A stretch of 64,000 nucleotides of DNA from Ureaplasma urealyticum serovar 8 str. ATCC 27618 (GCF_000169535.1 NZ_AAYN02000002.1:124001-188000), one strand, 5' to 3'. Counted from the stretch's first letter, positions 13,087-28,703 are shown. Program-made: numbers and translations. Notes: a model not told the origin generated them from the letters alone.

Positions 13087-14241
13087 ATGAAGTTTAAGAA
13101 AATTATTCTATTATCAAGCGCAATTAGCTTAATTCCTATTGCTTCCTTAGCTTTTAGTATGAATAGTATTCATGATAAAAATTTTGAAATAGCTTTAGAA
13201 AAAAGCAATGAACTTTTAAATCGATTATATAATGAAAAACAAAAATATAAATTTTATACATACATTAAGGATGAAGAAGGAAATAAATATATTTATATTC
13301 AATTTGAAAAAAGATTCATAATTTATGATTTAAATTTAAAAAAGATAATACAAATAACACAAAGTTATCATAAAAAAGATATTATTAATAAGTCTATTTA
13401 TGTTTTTGGTGAAGATATTAAAGACCCAAATTTACAAGATAAAGAATCATTTAAAATAGATCTTAATAAGGATACATTTGAATCTATACCTAATATTAGT
13501 AATGTTATAAAAAATGCTTGGTGATGAGCTAGTAGAAATACAATTGAAAAAATTGGTTACATACAAACAAGAGATTTTAGACCAGGAGAATCTGTAGGTA
13601 TGTGCGAATATATAGCTTTATCTAATTTATTACTATACAACGAATTATTTACATCTTCAACTATATTTACAGATGAAGAATTTAATAAATATTTTGAACT
13701 AAGTAAAGGTGAAAGTGATATTTTTGAAAGTTCACCTGTTTTTAGAAATTATGGATTAAAAAATCCAAAAGAATCTTTACCTTATAAACTATGGAAATTA
13801 AACAATGAAAAATTAAATTTATGAGAAATTAGTTCATATTATCTCCCTGTTACTAGATTTATGGTAGGGAAAATGGGAAGCTTTATTTTTGAATCTGATT
13901 ACAAAATTGGAGCATATTATTGAAAAACAATCGAACATATTAAAAACAATAATCCAGTTATTGTAACAACGACAAAAACAATGCATTCATTTGTTGTATA
14001 TGGATATGATGAAAAAAGCGAAATGTTGTTGATTAATTGACTTTGAGGTGGTAGAAGATCAATAACGCTTCTTAATTATTGAAAACTTTCAGAATCTGCA
14101 TCTCCATTAAAATTATTTTATACATTGAAAACAAAACCTAAAAATTTCCCAACAAATTTTAGAAAAGTTTTTCATTATAATAATGAATATTTTACAGGAA
14201 ATGAGATGACAAAAATATATGAAAACCAACGTAAAATTTAA
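13087..14241 (+). CDS. Putative exported papain-like (C39-type) cysteine peptidase
   Basis: 384 residues. The N-terminus has a signal-like hydrophobic segment (about residues 5-24) without a lipobox Cys, so it may be exported or membrane-anchored. The C-terminal half has the layout of a papain-fold peptidase: Cys173 in VGMCEYIALSNLL, His300 in TMHSFVVYGYD, and Asn317 in LLINWLWGG. This resembles the mollicute 'putative cysteine peptidase' family, found near peptidase-containing ABC transporters; the reaction is inferred from this triad. Several TGA Trp codons occur. The next gene overlaps its 3' end by 23 bases and encodes a membrane protein, so the two probably work together. Substrate unknown. 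Confidence 0.72.
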
Positions 14242-15109
14242 TTTAATTAATTTTTCTTTTAAAAGGTTTTTACCATCGTTAATATTAGTATTTTGTTTTT
14301 GCTTATATTTAATTGCAATGGCTATTATTACAAGAATTAATAATGATGCATCTGTATGACATGCAACATGTTTAGCAAATGCTTTTTGTTGACGATTTTC
14401 AATTATTAACCATTTATTATTGATTACTATATCATTAATTGCGATATGAAATATTTATTGGTTTCGTAAATCAATAAATCAATTTCAACATTATGATCAA
14501 TATTTAGAAAATAAAAAATCTATTATTGCATCAATAATTTCAATGATTATTGCAATGTTATTAATTACGTTAATTATTAATATTTCAATTGTTTATGCAA
14601 ATCAAAATTACTATCATTTTGATCGACGAACTGAAGAATTAATTATTGATCAAATTACATCAATGCAAATGGGCGAATTTGCTTATATTTATTGTTTAAG
14701 AATGACTTTTTATCTTTTATTAACAATTTTTGTTGCTCATTTTATTAATAATAAAAAAACAGCAATTATTACCTTAATTAGTTATTTAGCTATTAGTTTA
14801 GCTTTAGTTCTAATTGGTATGGCAATAACTTTAATTGGTAATTTAACAGCCTTGTTTTGAGTAACATTAATTACTGGAAGTATTTTTCCAGAATTAATTA
14901 ATGCCAACTTTCAATGATTAGGTGATTTTAAAGGATTAGAAATATGAGAATTAATTTATAATGTTGATTTCATCAATTACATTCCTTATTTTATTTCATT
15001 TGTTACATTAACAATTTTATTATCAAAAATTAAATGATTTCCTATCGATAATAAAAATTTTAATAAAACCAAACCTCAATTAAAATTACTATTCAATTTA
15101 AATAATTAA
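14219..15109 (+). CDS. Polytopic membrane protein, ABC-2-like permease candidate
   Basis: 296 residues with six or seven hydrophobic segments (about residues 13-34, 57-80, 99-125, 158-175, 184-222 and 260-278) separated by short polar loops. The pattern resembles ABC-2-type permeases but no sequence motif proves it, and no ATPase is adjacent. The frame overlaps the peptidase gene by 23 bases. The ATG at 14219 is preferred; an alternative ATG at 14201 would add six residues. Translational coupling to the peptidase is likely. Read through many TGA Trp codons. A strong terminator follows. Confidence 0.65.
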
Positions 15110-15118
15110 AGAATAAAT

Positions 15119-15147
15119 CAAACTCCTTATTTCAAGGAGTTTTTCTT
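15119..15147 (+). terminator. Terminator after the peptidase/membrane protein pair
   Basis: AAACTCCTT / AAGGAGTTT stem with a 5-nt loop and a following T-run. Confidence 0.8.
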
Positions 15148-15276
15148 TATTTTTTATCATTAAAATTTGACTTATTTTTTCATACAAAAAAGCATAAAAA
15201 TAAGGCGCTTTTTCACTTTAAAATCAAATTGAATTAAAATAATTATTTTTAATAATTTTATTAGTGTTTTTTGTGT

Positions 15277-15340
15277 TATATTTTATTTGTTTTCAATTTT
15301 GAAATACCATGAGTTTACTCATGTTTTATTTTTTTATTTA
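15277..15340 (+). promoter_or_regulatory. potA leader: -10 candidate and attenuator-like hairpin
   Basis: A TATATT -10 candidate at 15277-15282 is followed by a perfect palindrome CATGAGTTTACTCATG at 15308-15323, directly trailed by TTTTATTTTTTTATTTA. This has the form of an intrinsic terminator or an operator. It lies before the GGAGG ribosome binding site and the potA ATG at 15353, so it could control entry into the pot operon. Confidence 0.45.
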
Positions 15341-15352
15341 TGGAGGATGCAT

Positions 15353-16912
15353 ATGGAAAAAACACTCCTACATCTTAGAGACATTACAAAGATCTATGAT
15401 GATGGATTTGCTGCTGTAAACAAATTTGATTTAAAAATAAAAAAAGGTGAATTTGTCACCCTATTAGGACCAAGTGGTTGTGGTAAAACAACAATGTTAA
15501 AAATTATTGCTGGATTTGAACAACCAACTAATGGAAAAATTTTATATAATGGAATTGATATTAAGGATATGCCAATTCGACTAAGACCAACATCAACGGT
15601 TTTTCAAGACTATGCGCTATTCCCTAATATGACCGTTAAACAAAACATAAAATATGGTTTAAAATTAATGCGTAAACCAAAAGATAATGTTGATCAAAGT
15701 ATTTATTTGCAAGCTGATAAAGTTTATAATTCAGCACTTAAAAAAGCAAATGAAAAAATCAAAGAATTAAAAAAACAAAGACGCGGGTTATTGGCTGAAA
15801 TTAAGAAAATGGATCTTAAATACCAAAAAAATAAGAACATTTTTGAAATTAAAGAAATGCGAAAAAACCAATATCTTGGAACACTTGATGAACTTTATCA
15901 AAAACAAGGTATTAACAAAAATGGAAAATCGGATTTTTTAAATTATTTTAAAAATTGATTTAGTCGTGAAAAACTAAATTTAAACGATCCAATTGATAAA
16001 GAAATTTATAATTTAAAAAAAGCATATAAAGAAAAAAGTGGATTAGATAAAAGATATGATAAGATCACTTATAAATATAATGATCTTGATTATTGAGAAT
16101 CATATTGAGCAACTTATCCACAATTAAAAAAAGAACAATTTGAAAATAAAAACATTACACGATTATTAACTAAAGAAGAAGTTGAAAAAGAAGCGAATCG
16201 TGTAATTGATTTAGTTGGATTAAGTGCACGTAAAGACTCATATCCAAGCGATTTATCAGGTGGTATGCAACAACGTGTTGCACTAGCTCGTTCACTAGTG
16301 ATCCAACCTGAAATTATTTTATTAGATGAACCACTAAGTGCATTAGATGCTAAAGTGCGAAAACAATTACAAGACGAATTAAAAAAACTTCATAAAAATT
16401 TAGGAATTACTTTTATTTTAGTAACTCATGATCAAGAAGAAGCTTTAAGTTTATCAGATAAAGTTGTGGTTATGTCAAATGGACAAATTGAACAAGTTGG
16501 TAAACCAAGTGATATTTATGATTCGCCAAGCTCATTATGAGTAGCTAATTTTATTGGTAAAACTAATATTTTTGAGGGTCATTATATTGCTAAAGGCGAA
16601 GTAGAATTTGATGGTATTGCTTCAAAAACTGATGTTATTGATGGTTTTGATGAAAATGAAGCATGCTACATTATGATTCGTCCAGAAGATTTTGATGTTG
16701 TTAAAAAAGATGAAGGTTCAATTAATGCTAGAGTTGAATCAGTTTTATACAAAGGCTTAATGTGAGATATTAAGTGTAAATATAACGACATGATTATCAA
16801 TGTTGAAGGTGTTAATAAAGTTAATGAAGGCGATGAAATCGGTTTAGACTGAGATGATATTGATGTACATGTAATTAAAAAGGATTGTTTAAGTAATGAA
16901 CAAGCAATTTAA
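15353..16912 (+). CDS. potA: Spermidine/putrescine ABC transporter ATPase PotA, with internal insertion
   Basis: 519 residues, longer than the usual ~370. The ABC ATPase drives polyamine uptake through PotB/PotC. The Walker [10 protein letters not shown] is at about residues 39-47 and the Q-loop in [14 protein letters not shown]. The signature [12 protein letters not shown] and Walker [13 protein letters not shown] come only about 190 residues later. Between them is an inserted Lys-rich, coiled-coil-like block (about residues 110-280); extended PotA proteins with such inserts are known in mycoplasmas. A C-terminal TOBE-like regulatory domain follows. The ATG at 15353 has a GGAGG site. An in-frame upstream ATT/TTG extension from 15287 would run through the leader hairpin and is rejected. 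Overlaps potB by 17 bases. Confidence 0.93.
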
Positions 16913-17903
16913 TTTTCATTTTCAATCATCTAAACCATTAAACATTAATAAAACAAACGAAATAACAATTAGTTCAAAAGAAACTAAAACAATCAAAAAA
17001 AATAATCGTAAACACTATAAGCAAACTTTTTTTGATAAATTAAAAATGAATAAGGCACTAAGCTTAGCTATCCCTTATTTTTTAGTAACAATTTTTTTAT
17101 TAGTAATACCATTAGTAAGTATTATTGTTAAATCTTTTGTTAATAATACTGACTCAACTGGGGCAACTACAAATATTGTTGATAATTGATCAGTAATTAC
17201 ACCAACAATTGGTATGAAAATTTTTAATTCATTATGAATTGCTGCTGTTGCTACAATTTTTTGCTTAATTATTGGTTATCCTTTTGCTTATTTTTTAAGT
17301 ATTGGCAAATCAAAATTTTTAAAAGCAATTGCCATTGCATTAATCACTTCGCCAATTTGAATGAGCATGTTAGTAAAACTAATTGGTATTAAAACTTTTT
17401 TTGATGTGATAAATGGCGAAATTAATAGTACACATGGTCATATCTTTACTATTTTAGGTTTAGTTTATATTAACTTGCCATTGATGATTTTACCAATTTA
17501 TACTTCATTATCAACAATGCCTAAAAACTTAGTTAATGCTAGTTATGATTTAGGAAGAGGATTTTTTTATACTTTCTTTCATATTGTAATTCCTTACACT
17601 AAAAATGCTTTAATTTCAGGAGTTTGGATTGTTTATTTAGCCGCATTTACATCGGTTGTCGTTTCAAACTTCTTAAATAACGATAATGCTGGTGGATTAA
17701 TTGGTGGAGAAATTTTTTCTCAAGGTCAAGATGGAATTTCTAGTGGAGTTCAACTATCACGTTCATCAACAATTACTTTAGTAATTAGTTTAATTTTATT
17801 AGGAATTTATCTTATTATCGTTGTCGTACCAAAGATCGTACAATTGATTTTTTACAAACGTAAAAATTCAAAGAAAGGAGTAAAAAATGATGAACAATAT
17901 TAA
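16896..17903 (+). CDS. potB: Spermidine/putrescine ABC transporter permease PotB
   Basis: 335 residues. A polar N-terminal extension of about 55 residues precedes six membrane segments, the first at about 60-82 (LAIPYFLVTIFLLVIPLVSII). The permease EAA-like loop is seen as LVNASYDLGRGFFYTFFHIVIP, which docks on PotA. The ATG overlaps the end of potA by 17 bases, with AAGGA in the potA coding sequence as ribosome binding site. potC starts 17 bases before the stop. Confidence 0.92.
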
Positions 17904-18744
17904 TTGATTATCTTGATTACGAAATTCTTATATTTGAATTGTTTTAGCAATTATTTATATTCCTTTAATTATCATTGTTTTACTATCATTTACTACTCCT
18001 TCAATTAAAGGAAATATTACATCAGCTTTTGATTGAAATGATGGATCAAACTATTTGACATTAACAACTAATCAATTTACTGATGCATTAGTTAATACTA
18101 TTATTGTTTCAATTATTGCGGTGCCAATTTCTACAATTATTGCGACAATGACATGTTTTGGAGTTTGACATGCTAAAGCATTTTATAAAAAATTAATGAC
18201 CGCATCTGCGCAAACAAATATGATGATCCCTGATGTTATTAGTGGGATTTCATTAGCTTTATTATTTGCAGCAACGTTTATTCCAATTGGTTTTAGTTTT
18301 GGTTTTAGTACCATTATATTAGCGCATATTTCTTATTGTACACCCTATGCAATTATGATTATTTATCCAAGAATGTTAAAAATGAAAAAGAATCTAATTC
18401 TTGCTAGTTATGATTTAGGTTATACAAAAATTGCCACATTTTTTAAAATCATCTTGCCTTATTTATTGCCTTCAATTATTTCAGCAACAATTATTGTTTT
18501 TGCTATGTCTTTTGATGATTTTATTATTACTAAACTAGTTGGTGGTAAAGTTAATACGATTGGAACAGAAATGTATTCAATGGCTAAAGGAATTAAAGCA
18601 TGAGCAGTTTGTTTTGGAGCTTTGATGGTCTTATTAACAATTTTAATTGCTGCATTAATTAGTGCAAATAAAATTATTAAGTTAAAATTAATTAATAAAC
18701 AAACTAATACGCGCAAATTAAAAATTTGAAACAAGCAGGTTTAA
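17887..18744 (+). CDS. potC: Spermidine/putrescine ABC transporter permease PotC
   Basis: 285 residues with six membrane segments and the coupling loop LILASYDLGYTKIATFFKIILP. A strong AAAGGAG site precedes tandem ATGs at 17887 and 17890; the first is used here. It overlaps potB by 17 bases and ends 3 bases before the potD start, so all four pot genes form one coupled operon. The first segment contains several TGA Trp codons. Confidence 0.92.
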
Positions 18745-18747
18745 ACT

Positions 18748-20784
18748 ATGAAAATTAATAAAAAATTAGCAAAAATTTTTGCTGGAGCAACAAGTTTGTT
18801 AGTCTTTATACCTATAATTACAGCTTGTAGTCAAAAATCAAAACTTGTAGTTGGTAATTTTGATTCTTATATGGACCCAGATGTTGCTAACGAACAAGCA
18901 AAACGATTTCGTAAAAACAATCTATCATATAGTTTTTATGATAATAATGAAATTCTAGGTTCATTAATTAAATCAAAAATTTTAGATGTACAAGTTGCTT
19001 CAGCATACGAAGTAGCAAAGTTAGCAAAAAATAAGTTAATTAAGAAGATTAATTGATCAAAATTTGATTTAAAAGATGAAAATAATCAAACAATTACTTC
19101 AATTGATGGTTTACAGAAAATTTTTACAAAAGAAGTATGAGCTATTTCAAATGCTTATTCTTCATATTTAGGCGATATTGATAATGATGGTAAAAATGAT
19201 CAATTATTAGAATATATGATTCCTTATTTTTACCAAGATTTAATTTTTGCTTATCGTGGTAAAAAAATTCCTAGTTTAGATGATAGTAAAAAAGATGTTT
19301 ATTGAAGTGATATTTTTAAAGAACTAACACGTAAAGATGGCACTCCCAATCGTTTTTTATACGAGCAAGAAGCTGATTTAGGCGTTGGAGCTGATGAAAA
19401 AACACCAATTTCAATTGGTAAAAATAAAACAAAAATTGTTGCTATTGATGATGCAAGAACAATTTATGATCTTGCTAAAATTATGGAATTAGAAGGTGAT
19501 AATAAAAACGAAGTTATTAAAGCTATTAATCATGAAATTGTTGGAATTAACAATAGTATTGATCGAATTCTAAAGATTTTAAATGATCCTAATATTGATC
19601 AAGAAATTAAAGAAGAAGATGCTAAAGAACTAAAACGTTTACAAAAACAATTAGCAGACAAACAAAAAGAATTAAAAACAAACGTGTTTTTACCAGATAG
19701 TAGTAGTGTGCGTTATATTGAAAATAAATTAAATAATATTAGTAATATGTTTAAAAACACTCATCCTAATTCAATGCATTTAAAAGCTAATTCTAATGAT
19801 GTACTAAACGATTTAGCCATGGCTAGTGTTGCTGGTGCAATTGCTTATAGTGGTGATATTGCTTTTGCAGCTAATGGGGGCGAGTATACAACTGAAGCAG
19901 ATTCAAAGTATGCTAATATGAAACCAACATCAGAAAACTTTCATGTTGTGCGACCTAAAAATACTATGAGTGTTTTAGATGGTTTTACGATTAATAGTAC
20001 GATTACTAATGAAAACGAACAAGCTGCTTATGAATATTTACATGAATTATGTTTTGCTGGACTTAATAAAAAAAATAGTGATGGCGAATCTAAAATTTTA
20101 GATTATGGTTTAAATATTCATCGTAATAAAACACCAAAAGCAATTGCAGATTATGAAAATAGCACTGAAGATCAAAGTGAAGTAGGTAATGTTTTAGAAG
20201 ACAGTGGTTATTTGTATACACCAATGCGTAATTTTGATTATGTACAATACTCACCAACAATAAAACCAATTGCTAATTATGTTTTGGAACCAAATGAAGG
20301 TTTGTATGGAAAAACTGGATTTGAAAGTGATTTATTACAAGAAAAAATGATTGAAATTTTTGAAATAGATCCTAAATATAAAACAAAAAAAGAACGTCAA
20401 CGCAAACATAAATATATTGCATTATTAAATGAAATCATTAATTATATTTATAATACTTATCAAGAAAACAATCGATTTGTTTTTAAAGATACAATTATTA
20501 ATGATTTATATCAACAAAAACCAATTAAAGATTTAATTTATGAATATTTAAAAAATTTAGATCTTAAAGTTGATCAACGTAATTTTGTTCATTATCTTTT
20601 ATTAAAATTTGAAGCTATTTTTGCTAATATTAATGAAGAAGTGCAAGAACGTGCTGCTTTAAATCAAATCTTAAGAAAAATTTTTGATGTTCAATTAAAT
20701 ACTGATACTTTAGAATTTCCTACAAACGATTTATCAATTTCTAATCTAAAATTAGCATACCTAGCTTTCCGCGAGAAAATTTAA
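18748..20784 (+). CDS. potD: Polyamine ABC transporter substrate-binding lipoprotein PotD, extended
   Basis: 678 residues, about twice the usual PotD. A signal peptide ends in the lipobox FIPIITAC with Cys27, so it is lipid-anchored on the cell surface. The N-terminal lobe begins KLVVGNFDSYMDPDVANEQAK, typical of the PotD/PotF fold (N-F/W-x-x-Y motif). A Lys/Glu-rich coiled coil (about residues 246-320) interrupts the binding domain, and a helical C-terminal tail of about 200 residues follows. Last gene of potABCD, followed by a terminator. Identity rests on operon context plus the N-lobe motif. Confidence 0.85.
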
Positions 20785-20789
20785 AACGA

Positions 20790-20818
20790 AAAATTCTAGT
20801 GTTTTACTAGAATTTTTT
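20790..20818 (+). terminator. Terminator of the potABCD operon
   Basis: AAATTCTAGT / ACTAGAATTT stem with a 4-5 nt loop and a T-run. Confidence 0.85.
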
Positions 20819-20902
20819 CATCTTTTAATATATTTTGATATACATTCTTTTATAGTCATTTATTATATAATTATTAGGTAAGCATTTTGTAATGAGGCAA
20901 TT

Positions 20903-21505
20903 ATGAATTATAAATATACCGCCAAAGAAAAACAAATTATTTACAATTACATTTTAAGAGAATATGGTCAAGTAGATCATATTATATTTTTATCCGACGA
21001 ACATATACGTGTTCCAATTGAATATGATATTTTAGTTATTAAAAAAGATGATCTACAAATCTTAATGACTTTTGGATTAGGCGCTTTTAAATCACATAAT
21101 CATATTGAGAAAACGCAAGAACGTGCTGAAATTTTTTTAGAATTACCAATTGATTGAGATTTTAGTAAATATGAAAACATGTGACCTGTCCATTTTTTAA
21201 TAAATATTGTTAAATATTCTTATTCAAATCATTTAACACTAAAATGGCTACAAACTTTCGTTAATCCTTCATATTTTAATAAATCAAACAAAATCGCCGG
21301 TTTTTTAGATTTATCATGATATAGTGAAAATTCTTTAGAGTGTAAGATTAACGATGATTTTTTTGTAAGTTTTTACCAAATTTTAATTATTGACGATGAA
21401 GAATTATTTTATGCAAAAACAAATGGCATTCGTGCTTTAAGTAAATTTTTTGATGATGGTAAATCAAGAATTGTTGATTTAAATCGTAAATCGTTTGTTA
21501 AATAA
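20903..21505 (+). CDS. Suppressor-of-fused (Sufu) domain protein
   Basis: 200 residues, soluble, no signal peptide. The order of motifs matches bacterial Sufu-domain proteins: VPIEYDILVIKKDDLQILMTFGLGAF, ERAEIFLELPIDWDF, then W-PVHFLINIVKY. In these proteins the first block corresponds to the strand 'dIyvi...ltTmGmg' and the second to 'raELvi.LP.dW'. Bacterial members often occur in toxin-immunity settings; no toxin gene is seen next to this one. It has its own AGG-type ribosome binding site and ends in a hairpin terminator that overlaps its stop. Function unknown beyond the fold. Confidence 0.75.
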
Positions 21506-21533
21506 AATACCAAGCCAAAAACTTGGTATTTTT
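21505..21533 (+). terminator. Terminator after the Sufu-domain gene
   Basis: AAATACCAAG / CTTGGTATTT stem plus T-run directly at the stop. Because it lies before 21570, it argues against the longer TTG start (21495) for the next gene. Confidence 0.75.
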
Positions 21534-21569
21534 AACGAATATCAATCAATAAGAGTAAGAGAGATAGCG

Positions 21570-22700
21570 ATGAGAACATATGATAGTATTAGTGAAATAA
21601 GTGAAGATAAAGATTTAGTATTTGTTGATATTGAAGCCACAGATAATAAAGGCGACCAACGCATTATTCAATTTAGTGGCTATCGTTTAAATATTAAAAA
21701 AAATAAAATTCGTCGCTTCAATAAAAAATTTAATCCTGATCAAGAAATTAATTCACGCATTAAAACATTATTAAACTTCAATAAAAATTTTAATAATATT
21801 GAACAAATGCCTAAATTAGATCAAAAATGAGCTAAAGAAATTTATAACTTTGTTAAAAACGCTATTGTTGTTACTTTTACTGATTTTGATATTAAAAAAA
21901 TGCACCAATTATTTTCGCACTATGAATTTGATCTTGAAAAAATTATTTATTTTGATATTTATAAATTTTTTGAGAAGAAATTACATACTAACGCTGTGCC
22001 TAGTCTATTTTCATTAGGGATTTTAAGTGGTATTAAAATTGATTTTTTTAAATTACATAATGCCTTATATGATGCTTTTATACTAAAAGAAATTTTTCTA
22101 CATATTCGTTATAAAACAAATGAAGAATTATATGAAATGTATAGTTATTATCAATTTTTACCAAAAATTATTAATTCTTCATATTTTATTACTAATGAAC
22201 AAGAAAAAAATAAAGGCATTATTAAAAAAGAAGTAAAGTATGTAATGTACATTAAAGAATTTGATTTTACTGATAAATTTGATTTAAATTTTGTTGTTTA
22301 TAAAAAAAATCACCATTTTTATTCAAAGCCAATTTATGATAGTAGTTTAGAATTACAAACAATTTCATCAGCAATTGATGAACATAGTTCTCCAAAAGTT
22401 CAACTAGCCAATACTTTTTTTGAATATTTAAGTAAAAGTGCTGTTTTTAGTATGAAAAAATTAGGTATAAAACAAAGTGAAAAATTTTTAAAGTTCTATA
22501 AAACACACACTAATAAAAGAAAAATTATCAAAGTTTTAAGTTTGAATCTTAAAAAAGAAATTAAACCTGAAAATTTTGTTATCAAAGCACAAGTAATTTG
22601 TGAAACGCTCTCTAAGAATGAAGCTATTCATCCTTTTGTACAAGAATATTTAAAAGCTTTTAGTGATATATCATCCCAAGAAAATGAAAATAATAATTAA
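21570..22700 (+). CDS. DEDDh-type 3'-5' exonuclease-like protein
   Basis: 376 residues. The N-terminal ~180 residues show a DnaQ-like exonuclease fold: Asp20 and Glu22 in VFVDIEATD, a later Asp in VTFTDFD, and His163 in LHNALYDA giving the HxAxxD motif of the DEDDh class. The metal-binding acids and the His support nuclease activity on DNA or RNA. The C-terminal ~200 residues are Lys-rich and unrecognised. The ATG at 21570 is chosen because a terminator hairpin lies just upstream; a purine-rich AAGAGAGA sits before it. Followed after 21 bases by a pseudouridine synthase gene. Confidence 0.75.
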
Positions 22701-22721
22701 ATTTAAGGATTTAAATTAAGC

Positions 22722-23669
22722 ATGAATTTAAAAGAAATTAAAATAAAAATTAATGATGCTAATCAACGTTTAGATCGTTTTTTACTAAAAAACTTTCCAA
22801 ATTTATCCAGAATTGCGATTTATAAATTAATTCGGACAAAAGATATTAAAGTTAATCATAAAAAAGCTGAACACAATTACTTATTGAAAGAAAATGATGT
22901 TGTTAGTATTTATGCTAAAGAAAATTTTTTAGAAAAAAAGATTGATTTAGATTTTGCTAAAGCTAAAGATGAGTTAGAAATTATTTATGAAGATTCAAAT
23001 ATTTTGGTTGTTCATAAACCAATTGGTTTAATTGTGCACGAAGATGATAATCATAAAAACGATACTTTACAAAACCGTATTAAAAAATATTTAGTTAAAA
23101 AAAATGAATATCATCCATTTGATGAAAGTGCTTTTGTACCAAGTTTGTGCCATCGTTTAGATTTAAACACAAGTGGATTAATTGTTGCAGCTAAAACAGC
23201 TAACGCTTTAAGAATTATCGCTGAAATGTTTAAAAATAATGATGTTAATAGAGTTTATAAATGCCTAACTTATAATCGATTACCTAAAAATAATGATATT
23301 GTTTACAATTACATGTACAAAGCAAATGATAATACGATGATTGTGCAAAATTTTAAAACAAAAGTTAATAAAACAGCAATCACTAAATATCAATATATTG
23401 GTAACTACAAAAAGTATTTTGTTTATGATATTGAATTATTAACAGGACGAACACATCAAATCCGTGCTGTTTTAAACTTTTTACATGCACCGATTGTTGG
23501 TGAACAAAAATATATTACTAAAGATATTGATAAAAATCAAAATTATGAATATCAATGTTTAGTTTCATACAAAATTAAATTTATTAATGTACGAAAATAC
23601 CAATGCGAAGAATTAAATTATCTAGAAAATAAGGAATTTAAATTAGATCGTGTTTGATTTTTAAAGTAA
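22722..23669 (+). CDS. RluA/RluD family ribosomal pseudouridine synthase
   Basis: 315 residues. An N-terminal S4 RNA-binding domain (about residues 12-70, RLDRFLLKNFPNLSRIAIYKLI) precedes the catalytic domain. The motif with the catalytic Asp is HRLDLNTSGLIVAAKT (about residues 144-159), preceded by VVHKPIGLIVH; the late motif LLTGRTHQIRAVLNFL is also present. The family isomerises uridines in 23S rRNA; the exact site (RluC or RluD type) cannot be told. The end is at 23669 after a TGA Trp codon at 23655. It lies immediately upstream of the rRNA promoter region. Confidence 0.92.
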
Positions 23670-23739
23670 AAGTTTATCTATATTATATATAAGGCCTAAA
23701 ATACTCAAAAATAATTTAATATTATTTAAAATAAATATC

Positions 23740-23768
23740 TTGACTTTTTGTGTAATTTTTAATATAAT
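23740..23768 (+). promoter_or_regulatory. rRNA operon promoter P1
   Basis: TTGACT (23740-23745) and TATAAT (23763-23768) with a 17-base spacer, a near-consensus sigma-70-type promoter. Confidence 0.75.
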
Positions 23769-23821
23769 TTTTTGGTGCTTTTAAGAAGCGAGTTAAACAA
23801 TTTAAAAAAATAAAATATTTC

Positions 23822-23850
23822 TTGACATTTTAAATAAATTTGTTTATACT
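23822..23850 (+). promoter_or_regulatory. rRNA operon promoter P2
   Basis: TTGACA (23822-23827) and TATACT (23845-23850) with a 17-base spacer, about 80 bases downstream of P1. Two tandem near-consensus promoters fit strong rRNA transcription. Confidence 0.8.
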
Positions 23851-23897
23851 TTAATGTATTGTGTTTAAGCGTTTTAATGTGTTAAATGCAATAAGAA

Positions 23898-23924
23898 TGA
23901 TCTTTGAAAACTAAATAGAATCCG
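23898..23924 (+). promoter_or_regulatory. boxA-like element and 5' arm of the 16S processing stem
   Basis: TGATCTTTGAAAACT resembles Bacillus-type boxA antitermination sites. The adjoining AAAACTAAATAGAATCCG is exactly complementary to 25547-25564 after the 16S gene, forming the long stem expected for RNase III processing of pre-16S RNA. Confidence 0.7.
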
Positions 23925-23927
23925 TCA

Positions 23928-25440
<1,513 letters not shown>

Positions 25441-25730
25441 CTTCGGAGTAAATTTTTAATTTACGTACTAATAAGTGTACATTTTTATAAAAATCCATGT
25501 GAATATTAGCCACTTTTTTAAAAAATATTTCAAAAGTTCATATGGTCGGATTCTATTTAGTTTTGAGAGTTTATTCTCTCCCATAATATTTTATATATTA
25601 TGGATGATCGATCTTTGAAAACTGAATAATTATCAACAAATCTTTCTAATCATTGACATTAAGTTGTCAGTGAACAGAAACTATATTAATTAATATAGTT
25701 AACAATCATAAACAAACAACTTTAAGGATT
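25441..25730 (+). other. 16S-23S internal spacer with processing stems, no tRNA
   Basis: About 290 bases without a tRNA gene. It holds the 3' arm of the 16S stem (25547-25564), a perfect hairpin CCATAATAT/ATATTATGG around 25580-25602, a second boxA-like ATCTTTGAAAACT at 25611-25623, and the 5' arm of the 23S stem (25617-25637), which pairs with 28669-28688. Confidence 0.75.
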
Positions 25731-28644
<2,914 letters not shown>

Positions 28645-28668
28645 TTCTTAGTTAATTTTTAGAAAATA

Positions 28669-28688
28669 GTTGATAATATTTAGTTTTC
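28669..28688 (+). other. 3' arm of the 23S processing stem
   Basis: GTTGATAATATTTAGTTTTC is nearly complementary to 25617-25637 before the 23S gene, forming the stem expected for RNase III processing. Confidence 0.65.
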
Positions 28689-28703
28689 AGACATCGATCA
28701 TAA

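Noticed and set aside
15287-15352. Longer potA start upstream of 15353
   Set aside because: It would pass through the leader hairpin and lacks a ribosome binding site; the ATG at 15353 has GGAGG.
21495-21569. TTG start at 21495 for the exonuclease gene
   Set aside because: The added codons cover a terminator hairpin and overlap the previous gene; the ATG at 21570 is better placed.
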